This document shows positions 7,452-16,127 of a DNA stretch of 42,799 nt, piece by piece (the stretch's first letter is position 1; each line of letters begins with the position of its first letter). Both the position numbers and the translations under genes were made by a program. The DNA is from UBA1664 sp964531715 (lineage in GTDB: Bacteria > Pseudomonadota > Alphaproteobacteria > Micavibrionales > UBA1664): NCBI GenBank assembly GCA_964531715.1, contig CAZHEE010000009.1:1-42799 (forward strand), written 5' to 3'. The notes below the pieces were generated by a model. That model was given only the letters and a program-made list of their open reading frames with translations. It did no database searches and had not been told where the DNA came from.

Positions 7452-9701
7452 TTATCCTTTAAAAAACGCTTCGACTTGCTTCTGAAGGGCTTGAGATTGT
7501 TGTGCCAATTCACCCGAGGTTGAAAGAACCTGTTGCGCCGAGTTGCCCGTTTCCTGCGCGGCCTCACTCACACTTGTGATATTTTTTGTCACTTCCTGCG
7601 TTCCTGCGGCGGCTTGCTCAACACTTCTTGCAATTTCTTGGGTCGCCGCATTTTGCTCCTCAACGGCGGAGGCAACGCCTGATGCAGACTGAGTTAACAG
7701 GTCAATCGTCGCAGAAATATCATGAATGGCACTAACGGCATCATTGGTAATGCCTTGCATATTCTGGATTTGCTTACTGATTTCTTCAGTAGCATTGGCA
7801 AGCCCCTTGACCTCATTCGCAACAACGGCAAAGCCTTTCCCTGCATCACCGGCACGCGCGGCCTCAATCGTTGCATTGAGCGCAAGCAGATTTGTCTGCT
7901 CGGCAATATCATTGATCAATGTCACAACATCGCCAATACTACTCGCCGCATCTTTTAAGCTTGTAACGGTTTGATTGGTGGAATCTGCCTTGTTTTTGGC
8001 CGACAACGCCATGTCGTTTGATTCCTGCATACGTTTACTGATTTCAGAAATAGAAGCAGTGAGCTCCTCAGTTGAAGCTGCCACAGTTGAGACATTCACC
8101 GATGCCTCCTCTGCCGCCGCGGCAACGGTCGTGGCCTGGGATTGGGTTTCTTCCGCCATGGAGGACATGCTTTGTGCCGTTGCTTCCAGCTCGGTCACCG
8201 CACTGCCCAGGATATTAACGACATTTTCGACATCCTGCCCCATTTTCTCTTTCGCGGTGATAATATCCCATGTGAGCATTGCCCCGACATAGTTATCCTG
8301 CTTATCCTTAATGGCAGATACAAGAAGGCTCATTCGTTCAGGGCCAACCGTGATTTTCGCACGGTGCGGCAGGTTTGTCGGATCGGCAAGCAATTTGCGT
8401 TGATGTGCAGGGTCTTTATGAAAGATATCAATGCTTTGCCCCAGAATATCTTTCGCCTTTGTCGGCAGATGTTCCTCAAGCGTCGTCAGCGTCTTCACAG
8501 ACGTGTTATTAATATAATTCACTTTTAAATTGTCACGCACGTCAACCGTCATAACATTTGTCGGCATATCATCGACCATTTGTTTGAGCAGGAATGACCG
8601 CTCGGCATCTCCCTTAAATTGCGTGATGGCTCGCGACATTTCACCGATTTCATCACCACGTTCCGTCCCTGTAATTTCCACAGTAAAATCACCATCTTTT
8701 AAGCGGCTCATAATATGTGTAACATTTTTGAGCGCATCTGAAATCATTCGGCTCATAAACACTGCGACAAAACCCGCGAATGCGATTATGCCCAGCACAA
8801 TGATAATCGTTTTGATAAGGCTGTTATGAATCGTATCCGAGGCCTGATCACCCAGTTCCGTTTGCGCATTTTCTTTTTGAGTAAATAAATCTGTATAGGT
8901 TTTGAGAATGGCAGGGCCGTTTTCTTCAAGCGCATCATAATATGAATTACGTTCATCCACCAACGCAACAATAGCCGTCATAAGTTGCCCAAACTCTTGC
9001 AAGGCAGGCAAAATATTGTCAGGAACTGATAGCGCGTTCGGGTTATTATTATCAATAATTGCGGACAAGCGTTCCTGGGCTTCTTGAATCTCGGCAATGC
9101 TTCTTTGTCCGTCTTCGAGCTTATTGTAAATCAAAAATTGGCGAGAATAGTAACGGGAGAGGAGCAATGATTCCTGAACCTGCCCCGCACGATACGCTGT
9201 TGAAAATATACCTAATGCTGCATTTTCATTAATATAGCGCGATAACAGTTGCCTTATAACGGGGCCAAGATCATTGAGTTGCTGCACCTGCTCAGACACC
9301 GAAACCTGAATTTCTGCGGCCTTATAAAAATTATCCTGATATGTCTGTAAGGCTTGTAAAGACTGGTCAAGGATTTGAGCCTGGCTATCATCGGTCAAGT
9401 AACTTTCAATCTGGGCTTTCTTATCTTTGAGATTATTCAAATTTTCTTTAACTTTATCGCGTGCGGTCTCATCATTATTAAGACGATATGACAATGTATT
9501 TTGCCGCGTATCCCCTAGATATTGAGCCATATCTGCCAGAAGCAAGCTGCCCGTTGCCGTCTTTTTATAATATTCGAAAATTGATTCGAGCCGCGCCATA
9601 TTCATAATGGCAAAAGCACTTAATATAATGACAAAGAACAGGATCAAACCATATGATCCGCCTAACTTATGAGAGATATTTATATCATTCAGTTTTTTCA
9701 C
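7452..9701 (-). CDS. Methyl-accepting chemotaxis protein with HAMP and PAS domains
   Basis: A 749-residue inner-membrane chemoreceptor. TM1 is at about 17-37 and TM2 near 297-318, enclosing a long, mostly helical periplasmic sensor of about 260 residues. A HAMP domain follows (MISDALKNVTHIMSRLKDGD; DEIGEMSRAI), then a cytoplasmic PAS-like domain of about 100 residues (VDDMPTNVMTVD...GAMLTWDII) and the signalling domain with its hairpin tip EQTNLLALNATIEAARAG. The C-terminus (EAFFKG) has no CheR-binding pentapeptide. The start codon is GTG at 9699-9701 with GGTGGG upstream. PAS domains of this kind in alphaproteobacterial receptors often sense redox or small ligands; the ligand is unknown. No che genes are in the window. 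Confidence 0.93.
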   Translation of the reverse strand: MKKLNDINISHKLGGSYGLILFFVIILSAFAIMNMARLESIFEYYKKTATGSLLLADMAQYLGDTRQNTLSYRLNNDETARDKVKENLNNLKDKKAQIESYLTDDSQAQILDQSLQALQTYQDNFYKAAEIQVSVSEQVQQLNDLGPVIRQLLSRYINENAALGIFSTAYRAGQVQESLLLSRYYSRQFLIYNKLEDGQRSIAEIQEAQERLSAIIDNNNPNALSVPDNILPALQEFGQLMTAIVALVDERNSYYDALEENGPAILKTYTDLFTQKENAQTELGDQASDTIHNSLIKTIIIVLGIIAFAGFVAVFMSRMISDALKNVTHIMSRLKDGDFTVEITGTERGDEIGEMSRAITQFKGDAERSFLLKQMVDDMPTNVMTVDVRDNLKVNYINNTSVKTLTTLEEHLPTKAKDILGQSIDIFHKDPAHQRKLLADPTNLPHRAKITVGPERMSLLVSAIKDKQDNYVGAMLTWDIITAKEKMGQDVENVVNILGSAVTELEATAQSMSSMAEETQSQATTVAAAAEEASVNVSTVAASTEELTASISEISKRMQESNDMALSAKNKADSTNQTVTSLKDAASSIGDVVTLINDIAEQTNLLALNATIEAARAGDAGKGFAVVANEVKGLANATEEISKQIQNMQGITNDAVSAIHDISATIDLLTQSASGVASAVEEQNAATQEIARSVEQAAAGTQEVTKNITSVSEAAQETGNSAQQVLSTSGELAQQSQALQKQVEAFFKG

Positions 9702-9831
9702 GAGAGTCCCACCAACATAAAATTTAATTTGAAAGAAATAATCTCATATTCATGAGAGCGAAGGAAGCGTAAGTTACATTATTCTAAAGATATCAATGAT
9801 ATAAGCTATTTTATATACATAGGTATGATGA

Positions 9832-10458
9832 TCAGGCGGATTTCTGTATGGCAATCCGCAAGCCAAGCAGAATAAAGAATGCCCCCGTTGCGCGGTCTAT
9901 CCAGATTGAAAAAGATGATAGTTTTTGCCGGACAGTTTGATGCGTTAAAACCATACTGATAAAACTGAACCATAGCATGACCATAACCGCGATTGAGCAC
10001 CCATAAATAAGCTGCCATGACAAGGGTGTTGTCTCCCCTATCATTTGTGTGAATAAAGCCAGAAAGAATAAGGTCGCTTTCGGGTTGAGGGCATTGGTGA
10101 TAAAGCCCTCGATGAAGGACCGCTTCAGAGACTTCGATTTATTTTGGGCTTTCTCAACCGCCATGTCCCAGCCTTTTGATTTTAGCGCCATATAGCCGCA
10201 ATAAAGGAGATAAGCCGCGCCCAAATATTTGATGATATTAAAAAGGATAATGGATTGCGAAATTATGAGGGCCAGACCGAATATGGAATAACCGATATGC
10301 ACAAAAATCCCCATACCGATACCGATTGCGGTGACAATACCGCTTTTGCGTCCGACACCGAGAGCATTGCGCATGGCAATGAGGAAATCAGGCCCGGGGG
10401 ATGCCATTGCAAAAAATGTCGCGGTTAAAATAATGAGGTATGTTGTGAAAAAGTCCAT
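9832..10458 (-). CDS. LysE/RhtB family amino-acid exporter
   Basis: A 208-residue inner-membrane protein with about six helices. The conserved family start is clear: ATFFAMASPGPDFLIAMRNALG (Pro-Gly-Pro motif, about residues 13-34), then a second segment KYLGAAYLLYCGYMAL and FIEGFITNALNPKATLFFLALF (Asn-Pro-Lys-Ala, about 118-140). Members export homoserine, threonine, lysine or related amino acids; the substrate cannot be read from sequence. It stands alone between the chemoreceptor and an orphan membrane protein. A six-bp inverted repeat (GTCCAT/ATGGAC) straddles the start codon and no Shine-Dalgarno is evident. Confidence 0.9.
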   Translation of the reverse strand: MDFFTTYLIILTATFFAMASPGPDFLIAMRNALGVGRKSGIVTAIGIGMGIFVHIGYSIFGLALIISQSIILFNIIKYLGAAYLLYCGYMALKSKGWDMAVEKAQNKSKSLKRSFIEGFITNALNPKATLFFLALFTQMIGETTPLSWQLIYGCSIAVMVMLWFSFISMVLTHQTVRQKLSSFSIWIDRATGAFFILLGLRIAIQKSA

Positions 10459-10524
10459 GGTTTATATGGACTTATATAAGACGAATTTGCAATGAAATTT
10501 TATTTTAAAAAGGGAAGTTTTGAA

Positions 10525-11178
10525 CTACGGTATCCTTAATTCTTGAACGCGTGCCGTCACAGTATCCAAAAATCTGGCTTGTATTTTATGCACCACTTCC
10601 GTTTGATCGACCATTGCATCCGTAAATTTATCCCGCATGCCCGCAACGCAAATTTGAGTATCAGATGTTTGCAACCCTGAAAGAGGCATGATTGTATAGG
10701 GAAGAATCGCACCACCATATTCAATGTTATCTTCTGAAGGTATTTCAGCGAGTGGATGTTGACCTTGTACATAGGCTTGCGTAATTTCTTCGGTTACGGC
10801 TTCTTTAAATGCCGCTTGTAAGTTATCATCGCTACTTAAATTAGGATATTCATTTAAAATTATTAGCGTTTTTGAATTAAATGGCACGCAGACAGACTCA
10901 TTTACATTTGCTTGTGTTGAACCGAACGCGAAAGATGCCAATAGTGCAGTAATTCCTCCAGTAGCAATACCTACACCGGTAACCTTATCTTTACTTGATG
11001 CAGCCGAAATGCCAAACAGGGCACTTATCCCTCCCAAAAAATATGGTATAATAACAAATTCAAAGTTACCAACCGCATAAATACTGGATGCCGCGGCTAA
11101 ACCAACTGCCCCTCCAATCATAGTCGACGTTAATAGGGGTCTGCGGTCAAAAATATCTCTAATCTCAGCAAAAGGCAT
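10525..11178 (-). CDS. Orphan membrane-associated hypothetical protein
   Basis: A 217-residue protein I do not recognise. The N-terminal half has about three hydrophobic segments (TMIGGAVGLAAASSIYAVGN, then FVIIPYFLGGISALFGISAA, then VGIATGGITALLASFAFG, residues about 18-90). The C-terminal half (about 95-217) is polar with two cysteines (VCVPF and ICVAG) and probably faces the periplasm or is soluble. TTGGAG precedes the ATG at a good distance, and a consensus -35 with an 8-bp inverted repeat lies just upstream, so it looks like a separately regulated single gene. Like the genes at 868 and 19588 it is a lone, A/T-leaning gene between housekeeping genes. Confidence 0.7.
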   Translation of the reverse strand: MPFAEIRDIFDRRPLLTSTMIGGAVGLAAASSIYAVGNFEFVIIPYFLGGISALFGISAASSKDKVTGVGIATGGITALLASFAFGSTQANVNESVCVPFNSKTLIILNEYPNLSSDDNLQAAFKEAVTEEITQAYVQGQHPLAEIPSEDNIEYGGAILPYTIMPLSGLQTSDTQICVAGMRDKFTDAMVDQTEVVHKIQARFLDTVTARVQELRIP

Positions 11179-11204
11179 AATAAAAACTCCAAAAAATTTA
11201 TTTC

Positions 11205-11238
11205 ACATAGATATTCCATAGTAATTAATCTATGTCAA
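11205..11238 (-). promoter_or_regulatory. Promoter with an 8-bp inverted repeat (possible operator)
   Basis: The minus strand carries consensus TTGACA (11233-11238). ACATAGAT (11205-11212) and ATCTATGT (11228-11235) are perfect inverted repeats with a 15-bp gap, overlapping the -35 and the probable -10 area (AATATC, 11210-11215). The -10 match is weak. The spacing fits a dimeric regulator site, but this is inference. Confidence 0.45.
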
Positions 11239-11254
11239 CCTTTTTTAAACTGTT

Positions 11255-13864
11255 TTAACCCTCTTCACCTTCTGAGCTTTCTTCGCCATCCACCGCTTCA
11301 ATAATTTCTTCTTCGGCGTCTTGTTCCTCAATCAGCCAGGCAACGGAGACGACCTTTTCACCCTTACCGACATTGAAGAGTTTGACCCCTTGCGTCGCGC
11401 GACCAACGATTCTTACATCCTTAATCGGTGTGCGGATTGTCGTGCCTTCGTTGGTCACCAACATCACCTGATGGTCATCCGTTACAGGGAAGGTTGAGAC
11501 AACCGGCCCTGTTTTATCAGTCACATCCATGTTGATCACGCCGGAACCGCCACGCCCCGTTGTGCGATATTCATTCGCAGGTGTCCGCTTCCCATAGCCA
11601 TTTTCGGAAACAGTTAAGAGCGGCATATCATCATCACGCTTGATGATTGACATGGTCATAATCTCATCCCCTTTTTGAAGTTTCATCCCCCGCACCCCTG
11701 TTGAATTGCGCCCTGCAAAAACGCGGATTGACTCGGCATGGAACCGCATCGCCTTACCCAAACGGGAGGCGAGGAAGATATCCTCACCCTCACGGCAAAT
11801 ATTAACGGAAACAAGCTTTTCCCCCTCGCCAAGCTTCATCGCGATTAAACCGTTAGAGCGGATATTGGCAAAGTCGGACATTTTATTGCGCCGTACACTG
11901 CCGTGGGAGGTACAGAACATTAAATCCATATCCTGCCAGACGGTTTCATCCTCGGGCGTGCGCAGATAAACCTGAACCGTTTCCCCGTTTCCAAGCGGGA
12001 GGAGATTCACCATCGCCTTTCCCTTGGACGTCGGGGAGCCGAGCGGAAGCTGCCAGACCTTCATTTTATGCACAATGCCGCGTGAGGTGAAAAACAAAAT
12101 TGGCGTATGTGTTGAGGCAACGAAGAGGTCGGAGACAAAATCATCATCCTTCGTATTCATCGCGTTGCGCCCTTTACCACCACGGCGTTGTGCGCGATAG
12201 GTATCAAGCGGCACACGCTTGACATAGCCCTGATTTGTGATGGTCACAACCATATCCTCACGTTGAATGAGCGATTCAATATCGCTTTCAAATTCGGCCT
12301 CGATAATCTCGGTGCGGCGGGCAAAACCGAATTTTTCTTTCACAACTTCAAGCTCATCAGTGAGGACGGTCAGCATCTTTTGACGGTCAGCAAGAATGGC
12401 GAGATATTCGGCAATCGCATCCGTAATTTCTTTCAGCTCACCGCTGATCTTCTCACGTTCCAACCCTGTCAATTTATGCAAGCGAAGGTCAAGAATTGCG
12501 CGGGCTTGCGTATCTGAAAACTGATATGTGCCATTTTCATCCACCGCATATTCAGGGTCGTCAACCAGCTCAATCAAGGGCTTCACATTCCCGACGGCCC
12601 AGCGTTTATTCAGCAAACCTTCACGGGCTTCGGTCGGGTTGGGCGCGTTACGGATAAGCGCGATAATCTCATCAATATTGGCCACGGCAACCGCCAGACC
12701 GACCAAAACATGCGCCTTGTCTCGTGCCTTATTAAGTTCAAAAATCGTACGGCGCGTGATCACTTCCTCACGAAACTTCACAAAAGCCTGAATAAATTCG
12801 CGGAGTGTAAACTGACGCGGGCGACCATGGTCAAGCGCAAGCATATTGCACCCGAATGATGTTTGAAGCGGCGTGAATTTAAATAACTGATTCAGCACAA
12901 CTTCCCCATGCGCATCGCGTTTCAGCTCAATCACAATACGCACGCCATCACGGTCGGATTCATCGCGCAAATCGGCAATACCTTCCAGTTGTTTTTCACG
13001 CACCAATTCGGCAATGCGTTCAATCAGGCGGGATTTATTCACCTGATACGGGATTTCATGGACAATAATAGCCTCGCGACCGGAGCGCACTTCCTCAAAC
13101 GTTGTACGCGCACGCATTTTGACCGAGCCATTGCCAGTATGATAAGCGGATTTTAACCCTGTCTGCCCTAAAATCAGACCACCTGTTGGGAAGTCAGGCC
13201 CTTTGATAATCTCGTTCAATTCCTCAATCGAGATTTCAGGGTTATCGACATAGGCAATACAACCATCAATAACCTCGGTCAGATTATGCGGCGGGATATT
13301 GGTTGCCATGCCAACCGCAATCCCTCCTGCCCCATTGACGAGCAGGTTCGGAATACGCGATGGCAGAACGGCCGGCTCACTTTCCGACTCATCATAATTC
13401 GGGATAAAATCGACTGTATCCTTGTCAAAATCCTCAAGGATGGCCTCCCCAGCTTTCGCAAGGCGCGATTCGGTGTAACGCATCGCGGCGGGTGGGTCAC
13501 CATCCATGGAGCCAAAATTCCCCTGCCCGTCAACGAGCGGCAGGGACATTGAGAAATCCTGCGCCATACGCACCATTGAATCATAAATCGCGCTGTCACC
13601 ATGCGGGTGGTACTTACCCATCACTTCCCCGACAATTTTTGCAGATTTTTTGTAAGGTTTGCTGGAATCATAGCCGCCCTCTTTCATCGCATAAAGGATA
13701 CGGCGGTGAACAGGTTTCAATCCGTCACGGGCATCAGGGAGCGCACGACTAACAATCACGCTCATCGCGTAATCAAGGTAGGATTTTTTCATCTCATCTT
13801 CGAGATAAACTGTCGGGAAATGCTCGCCGCTTGGTGGTGTCTGGTTTTGTGTATCGTCGGTCAT
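11255..13864 (-). CDS. gyrA: DNA gyrase subunit A
   Basis: An 869-residue type IIA topoisomerase subunit that cuts and rejoins DNA during negative supercoiling. The breakage-reunion domain shows SRALPDARDGLKPVHRRIL (about 38-56), the quinolone region HPHGDSAIYDSMVRMAQ and the catalytic Tyr in AAMRYTESRL (about 127). The C-terminal pinwheel starts with the GyrA box QRRGGKG (about 560), and the protein ends in an acidic tail. The quinolone-determining positions keep the ancestral Ser and Asp (GDS...YD), so no classical resistance change is present. ParC is excluded by the GyrA box. The gene stands alone; a 91-bp palindromic element lies 17 bp upstream of its start codon. Confidence 0.97.
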   Translation of the reverse strand: MTDDTQNQTPPSGEHFPTVYLEDEMKKSYLDYAMSVIVSRALPDARDGLKPVHRRILYAMKEGGYDSSKPYKKSAKIVGEVMGKYHPHGDSAIYDSMVRMAQDFSMSLPLVDGQGNFGSMDGDPPAAMRYTESRLAKAGEAILEDFDKDTVDFIPNYDESESEPAVLPSRIPNLLVNGAGGIAVGMATNIPPHNLTEVIDGCIAYVDNPEISIEELNEIIKGPDFPTGGLILGQTGLKSAYHTGNGSVKMRARTTFEEVRSGREAIIVHEIPYQVNKSRLIERIAELVREKQLEGIADLRDESDRDGVRIVIELKRDAHGEVVLNQLFKFTPLQTSFGCNMLALDHGRPRQFTLREFIQAFVKFREEVITRRTIFELNKARDKAHVLVGLAVAVANIDEIIALIRNAPNPTEAREGLLNKRWAVGNVKPLIELVDDPEYAVDENGTYQFSDTQARAILDLRLHKLTGLEREKISGELKEITDAIAEYLAILADRQKMLTVLTDELEVVKEKFGFARRTEIIEAEFESDIESLIQREDMVVTITNQGYVKRVPLDTYRAQRRGGKGRNAMNTKDDDFVSDLFVASTHTPILFFTSRGIVHKMKVWQLPLGSPTSKGKAMVNLLPLGNGETVQVYLRTPEDETVWQDMDLMFCTSHGSVRRNKMSDFANIRSNGLIAMKLGEGEKLVSVNICREGEDIFLASRLGKAMRFHAESIRVFAGRNSTGVRGMKLQKGDEIMTMSIIKRDDDMPLLTVSENGYGKRTPANEYRTTGRGGSGVINMDVTDKTGPVVSTFPVTDDHQVMLVTNEGTTIRTPIKDVRIVGRATQGVKLFNVGKGEKVVSVAWLIEEQDAEEEIIEAVDGEESSEGEEG

Positions 13865-13881
13865 ATATTAGTCTCCTATTA

Positions 13882-13972
13882 CGTCATTACACGTTTTTAC
13901 AACAGTAAAATACGTGTAATCCATTTTCTTTTTATGGATTGCACGTATTCATGAATGAAACGTGCAATGACG
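13882..13972. repeat. 91-bp palindromic element, complete copy 2
   Basis: Same length and layout as the element at 5708-5798: it begins CGTCATTAC, ends GCAATGACG, and has the inner opposed blocks GTAATCCAT and ATGGATTGC. Each half folds into its own hairpin (TACACGT with ACGTGTA, and CACGT with ACGTG). Core arms differ from copy 1 but pair internally, so the fold rather than the sequence is kept. It lies in the gyrA upstream region, where it would be transcribed or affect the promoter. Confidence 0.8.
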
Positions 13973-14052
13973 CGTTTTTAATGACCCAATATACCCTTCA
14001 GCCCATAGAAAGACAAAGGAAAACAGCTATTTTATACACATAGCGCGCGCAA

Positions 14053-14083
14053 TAAAAAAACCGCCTGTAAAAGGCGGCTTTTC
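14053..14083 (-). terminator. Intrinsic terminator after the small lipoprotein gene
   Basis: On the minus strand GCCGCCT...AGGCGG closes a short loop and is followed by a run of seven T. It lies 22 bp beyond the stop codon of the gene at 14105-14404. Confidence 0.85.
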
Positions 14084-14104
14084 AATAGTTATACTTTAAA
14101 GCGT

Positions 14105-14404
14105 TTAATTGTTTGTTTCTTCTTCAATTTCTGCATCGACTTCTTCAAGACCTTGCTCAAGCTCGCTTTCGGCCTCTGTGTCAACAGCTGCCTCATATTC
14201 TGCCTGAAGCTCGTCAATTGTCTCGCTCACTTCATTTGTGACATTCTCGGCAGATTCACGAACGGCATCCATCGCATTTTCGGCTTCCGCTTCAATGCGT
14301 GACATCATGTTGTCTGCGGCATTTTCAGCCTCATTATTGTCCTCACCGCAGGCACTTAAAGCCAAAACAGAGACAAAAGCCATTGATAACAAAGTTTTAT
14401 TCAT
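14105..14404 (-). CDS. Small acidic lipoprotein
   Basis: A 99-residue protein starting at the ATG at 14404, chosen because TAGGAG lies 7-8 bp upstream; longer in-frame starts have no ribosome site. The N-terminus is a lipoprotein signal (SMAFVSVLALSACG) with the lipid-attachment cysteine near residue 19. The mature part is strongly acidic and repetitive (many Ala, Glu, Asn), predicted to be one long amphipathic helix, and ends in EEETNN. It is probably a periplasm-facing anchored protein, but I recognise no family. A terminator follows directly. Confidence 0.8.
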   Translation of the reverse strand: MNKTLLSMAFVSVLALSACGEDNNEAENAADNMMSRIEAEAENAMDAVRESAENVTNEVSETIDELQAEYEAAVDTEAESELEQGLEEVDAEIEEETNN

Positions 14405-14524
14405 TTTTATTCTCCTAAATTTAAACCGAACAATACTTCTAGCGAAGTTTTGTTCCCTGTCAAACATAAAATATTTATGACATCTGCTTTGGAACGAAAG
14501 ATAGTTAATGTGTATTGGTTTAAT

Positions 14525-14761
14525 ATGATGACCAAAAAACATAATAATTTTTACATCTATAGCATTCTTATGCCTTGTATCGCGGTAGCGGTGTTTTGCG
14601 GCCTGTGTATAAATGAATTGGCCGCTTACAGCCCTGCCATGAAAGAAACCGTTTTGCAAACAATGGAAAGTGCGACAGAAGTTGAAAGTGATAAACTGGC
14701 TTTCAGACCGGAAACAAAACCGGGTGAAAATCACATTATTTTAGCGGAAAACAGCTATTAA
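14525..14761 (+). CDS. Small single-span membrane protein, possible
   Basis: A possible 78-residue protein with a hydrophobic segment near the N-terminus (YIYSILMPCIAVAVFCG) followed by a polar tail of about 50 residues. It converges with ugd, whose stop codon it overlaps by a few bases. Codon choice across the tail looks protein-like, but there is no strong ribosome site before the double ATG at 14525; an upstream in-frame ATG at 14477 or 14450 is possible. No family is recognised. Confidence 0.45.
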   Translation: MMTKKHNNFYIYSILMPCIAVAVFCGLCINELAAYSPAMKETVLQTMESATEVESDKLAFRPETKPGENHIILAENSY

Positions 14762-16080
14762 GCTCTTCCGATTGAAATATAGTCCAGCCCATATTTACGA
14801 ACTGTCTCAGGGTCATAAATATTACGCCCGTCAAAAATAGTTTGTGATTTAAGCTTTACTTTCAGATTTTCAAAGTCAGGGGCGCGGAAATTTTTCCATT
14901 CGGTTGCGATTATTAGCGCGTCTGCATTTTCTAACGTTTCTTGCATTGTATCGCATAGCATTAAATCATCCCGCTCACCATAGATACGGCGGCATTCATC
15001 CATCGCCTCGGGGTCATAGGCTTGCAGTTTTGCTCCTGCTTGCCAGAGTGCTTCCATAATCACGCGGCTGGGCGCATCGCGCATATCATCGGTCTTCGGT
15101 TTAAAAGACAATCCCCAAAGCGCGAAAGTCTTATCACTTAAATCCGAGCCGAATTTGGCTTTAATTTTATGAACAAGGACGGCTTTCTGGTCTTGGTTAA
15201 CCGCTTCGACTGCCTCAATTACACGCGCGGGAAAGTCATTTTGCCGCGCTGTCGAGGCCAGAGCCTTCACATCCTTTGGAAAGCATGAGCCACCATAACC
15301 AATCCCCGGATAAATAAATTCATAGCCAATTCTTTTGTCAGAGCCGATACCGAGGCGAACATTCTCAATATCCGCACCAACCCGCTCGGCAATATTGGCA
15401 ATCTCATTCATAAAAGAAATCTTGGTTGCGAGCATAGCATTCGCGGCATATTTTGTCAGTTCGGCAGAGCGAATATCCATCTTCACTAAACGATCATATT
15501 TAATCAAAATTGGCGCATAAATTTCTTCCAACAACTGCTCAGCCTTCGGATGGTCGAACCCAATCACAACACGGTCGGGGCTTTCGAAATCAGCAATAGC
15601 CGAGCCTTCTTTTAAAAATTCAGGGTTGGAGGCCACATAGAATTCTATTGTTTCACCGCGAGACTCCAAAGCCTGTTGCACCTCACCACGCACAATATCC
15701 GCACTGCCGACCGGCACGGTTGATTTTGTAATGACCAGTTTCGGCGCATCCATTTTCTGCCCAATCATCCGCGCAACGGCCTTAACAGCGGATAAATCGG
15801 CAGAGCCATCCTCATCAGGCGGTGTGCCGACGGCGATAAACATAACTTCACCATGAGACACCGCGCGGTCCATATCTGTTGTAAAGGCAATGCGCTCGGC
15901 CTTTAAGTTCGAATCAATCTTACGGGATAAACCTGGCTCAAAAATAGGGACGATACCGTTATTCAGGTCGTCCACTTTGCCTTGATCAAGGTCAACACAT
16001 AACACATCATGGCCGACATCGGCAAAACACGCCCCTGTAACCAACCCGACATAACCGGAACCGAAAATAGTAAGTTTCAT
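14758..16080 (-). CDS. ugd: UDP-glucose 6-dehydrogenase
   Basis: A 440-residue cytoplasmic enzyme that oxidises UDP-glucose to UDP-glucuronate with two NAD, feeding surface polysaccharide. The N-terminal NAD site is MKLTIFGSGYVGLVTGACF; the catalytic cysteine lies in YGGSCFPKDVKAL (about residue 260), and the middle domain has FMNEIANIAERVGAD. The C-terminal domain begins near LWGLSFKPKTDDMRDAPS. Length is normal. UDP-N-acetylmannosamine dehydrogenase is the related alternative, but the catalytic loop and length fit Ugd. It starts 48 bp after uvrA and may be cotranscribed. Confidence 0.93.
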   Translation of the reverse strand: MKLTIFGSGYVGLVTGACFADVGHDVLCVDLDQGKVDDLNNGIVPIFEPGLSRKIDSNLKAERIAFTTDMDRAVSHGEVMFIAVGTPPDEDGSADLSAVKAVARMIGQKMDAPKLVITKSTVPVGSADIVRGEVQQALESRGETIEFYVASNPEFLKEGSAIADFESPDRVVIGFDHPKAEQLLEEIYAPILIKYDRLVKMDIRSAELTKYAANAMLATKISFMNEIANIAERVGADIENVRLGIGSDKRIGYEFIYPGIGYGGSCFPKDVKALASTARQNDFPARVIEAVEAVNQDQKAVLVHKIKAKFGSDLSDKTFALWGLSFKPKTDDMRDAPSRVIMEALWQAGAKLQAYDPEAMDECRRIYGERDDLMLCDTMQETLENADALIIATEWKNFRAPDFENLKVKLKSQTIFDGRNIYDPETVRKYGLDYISIGRA

Positions 16081-16127
16081 TTAGTAAAGTCATTAGCGAC
16101 TAATCGCGATGTTGTCACGCGGAAAAT

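Noticed and set aside
11255..13864. Intein or quinolone-resistance change in GyrA
   Set aside because: The protein is collinear with GyrA and keeps the ancestral Ser and Asp at the key positions.
14105..14734. Long 209-residue version of the lipoprotein gene
   Set aside because: The extra 110 N-terminal residues read through non-coding sequence opposite a possible small gene; the lipoprotein signal and ribosome site fix the start at 14404.
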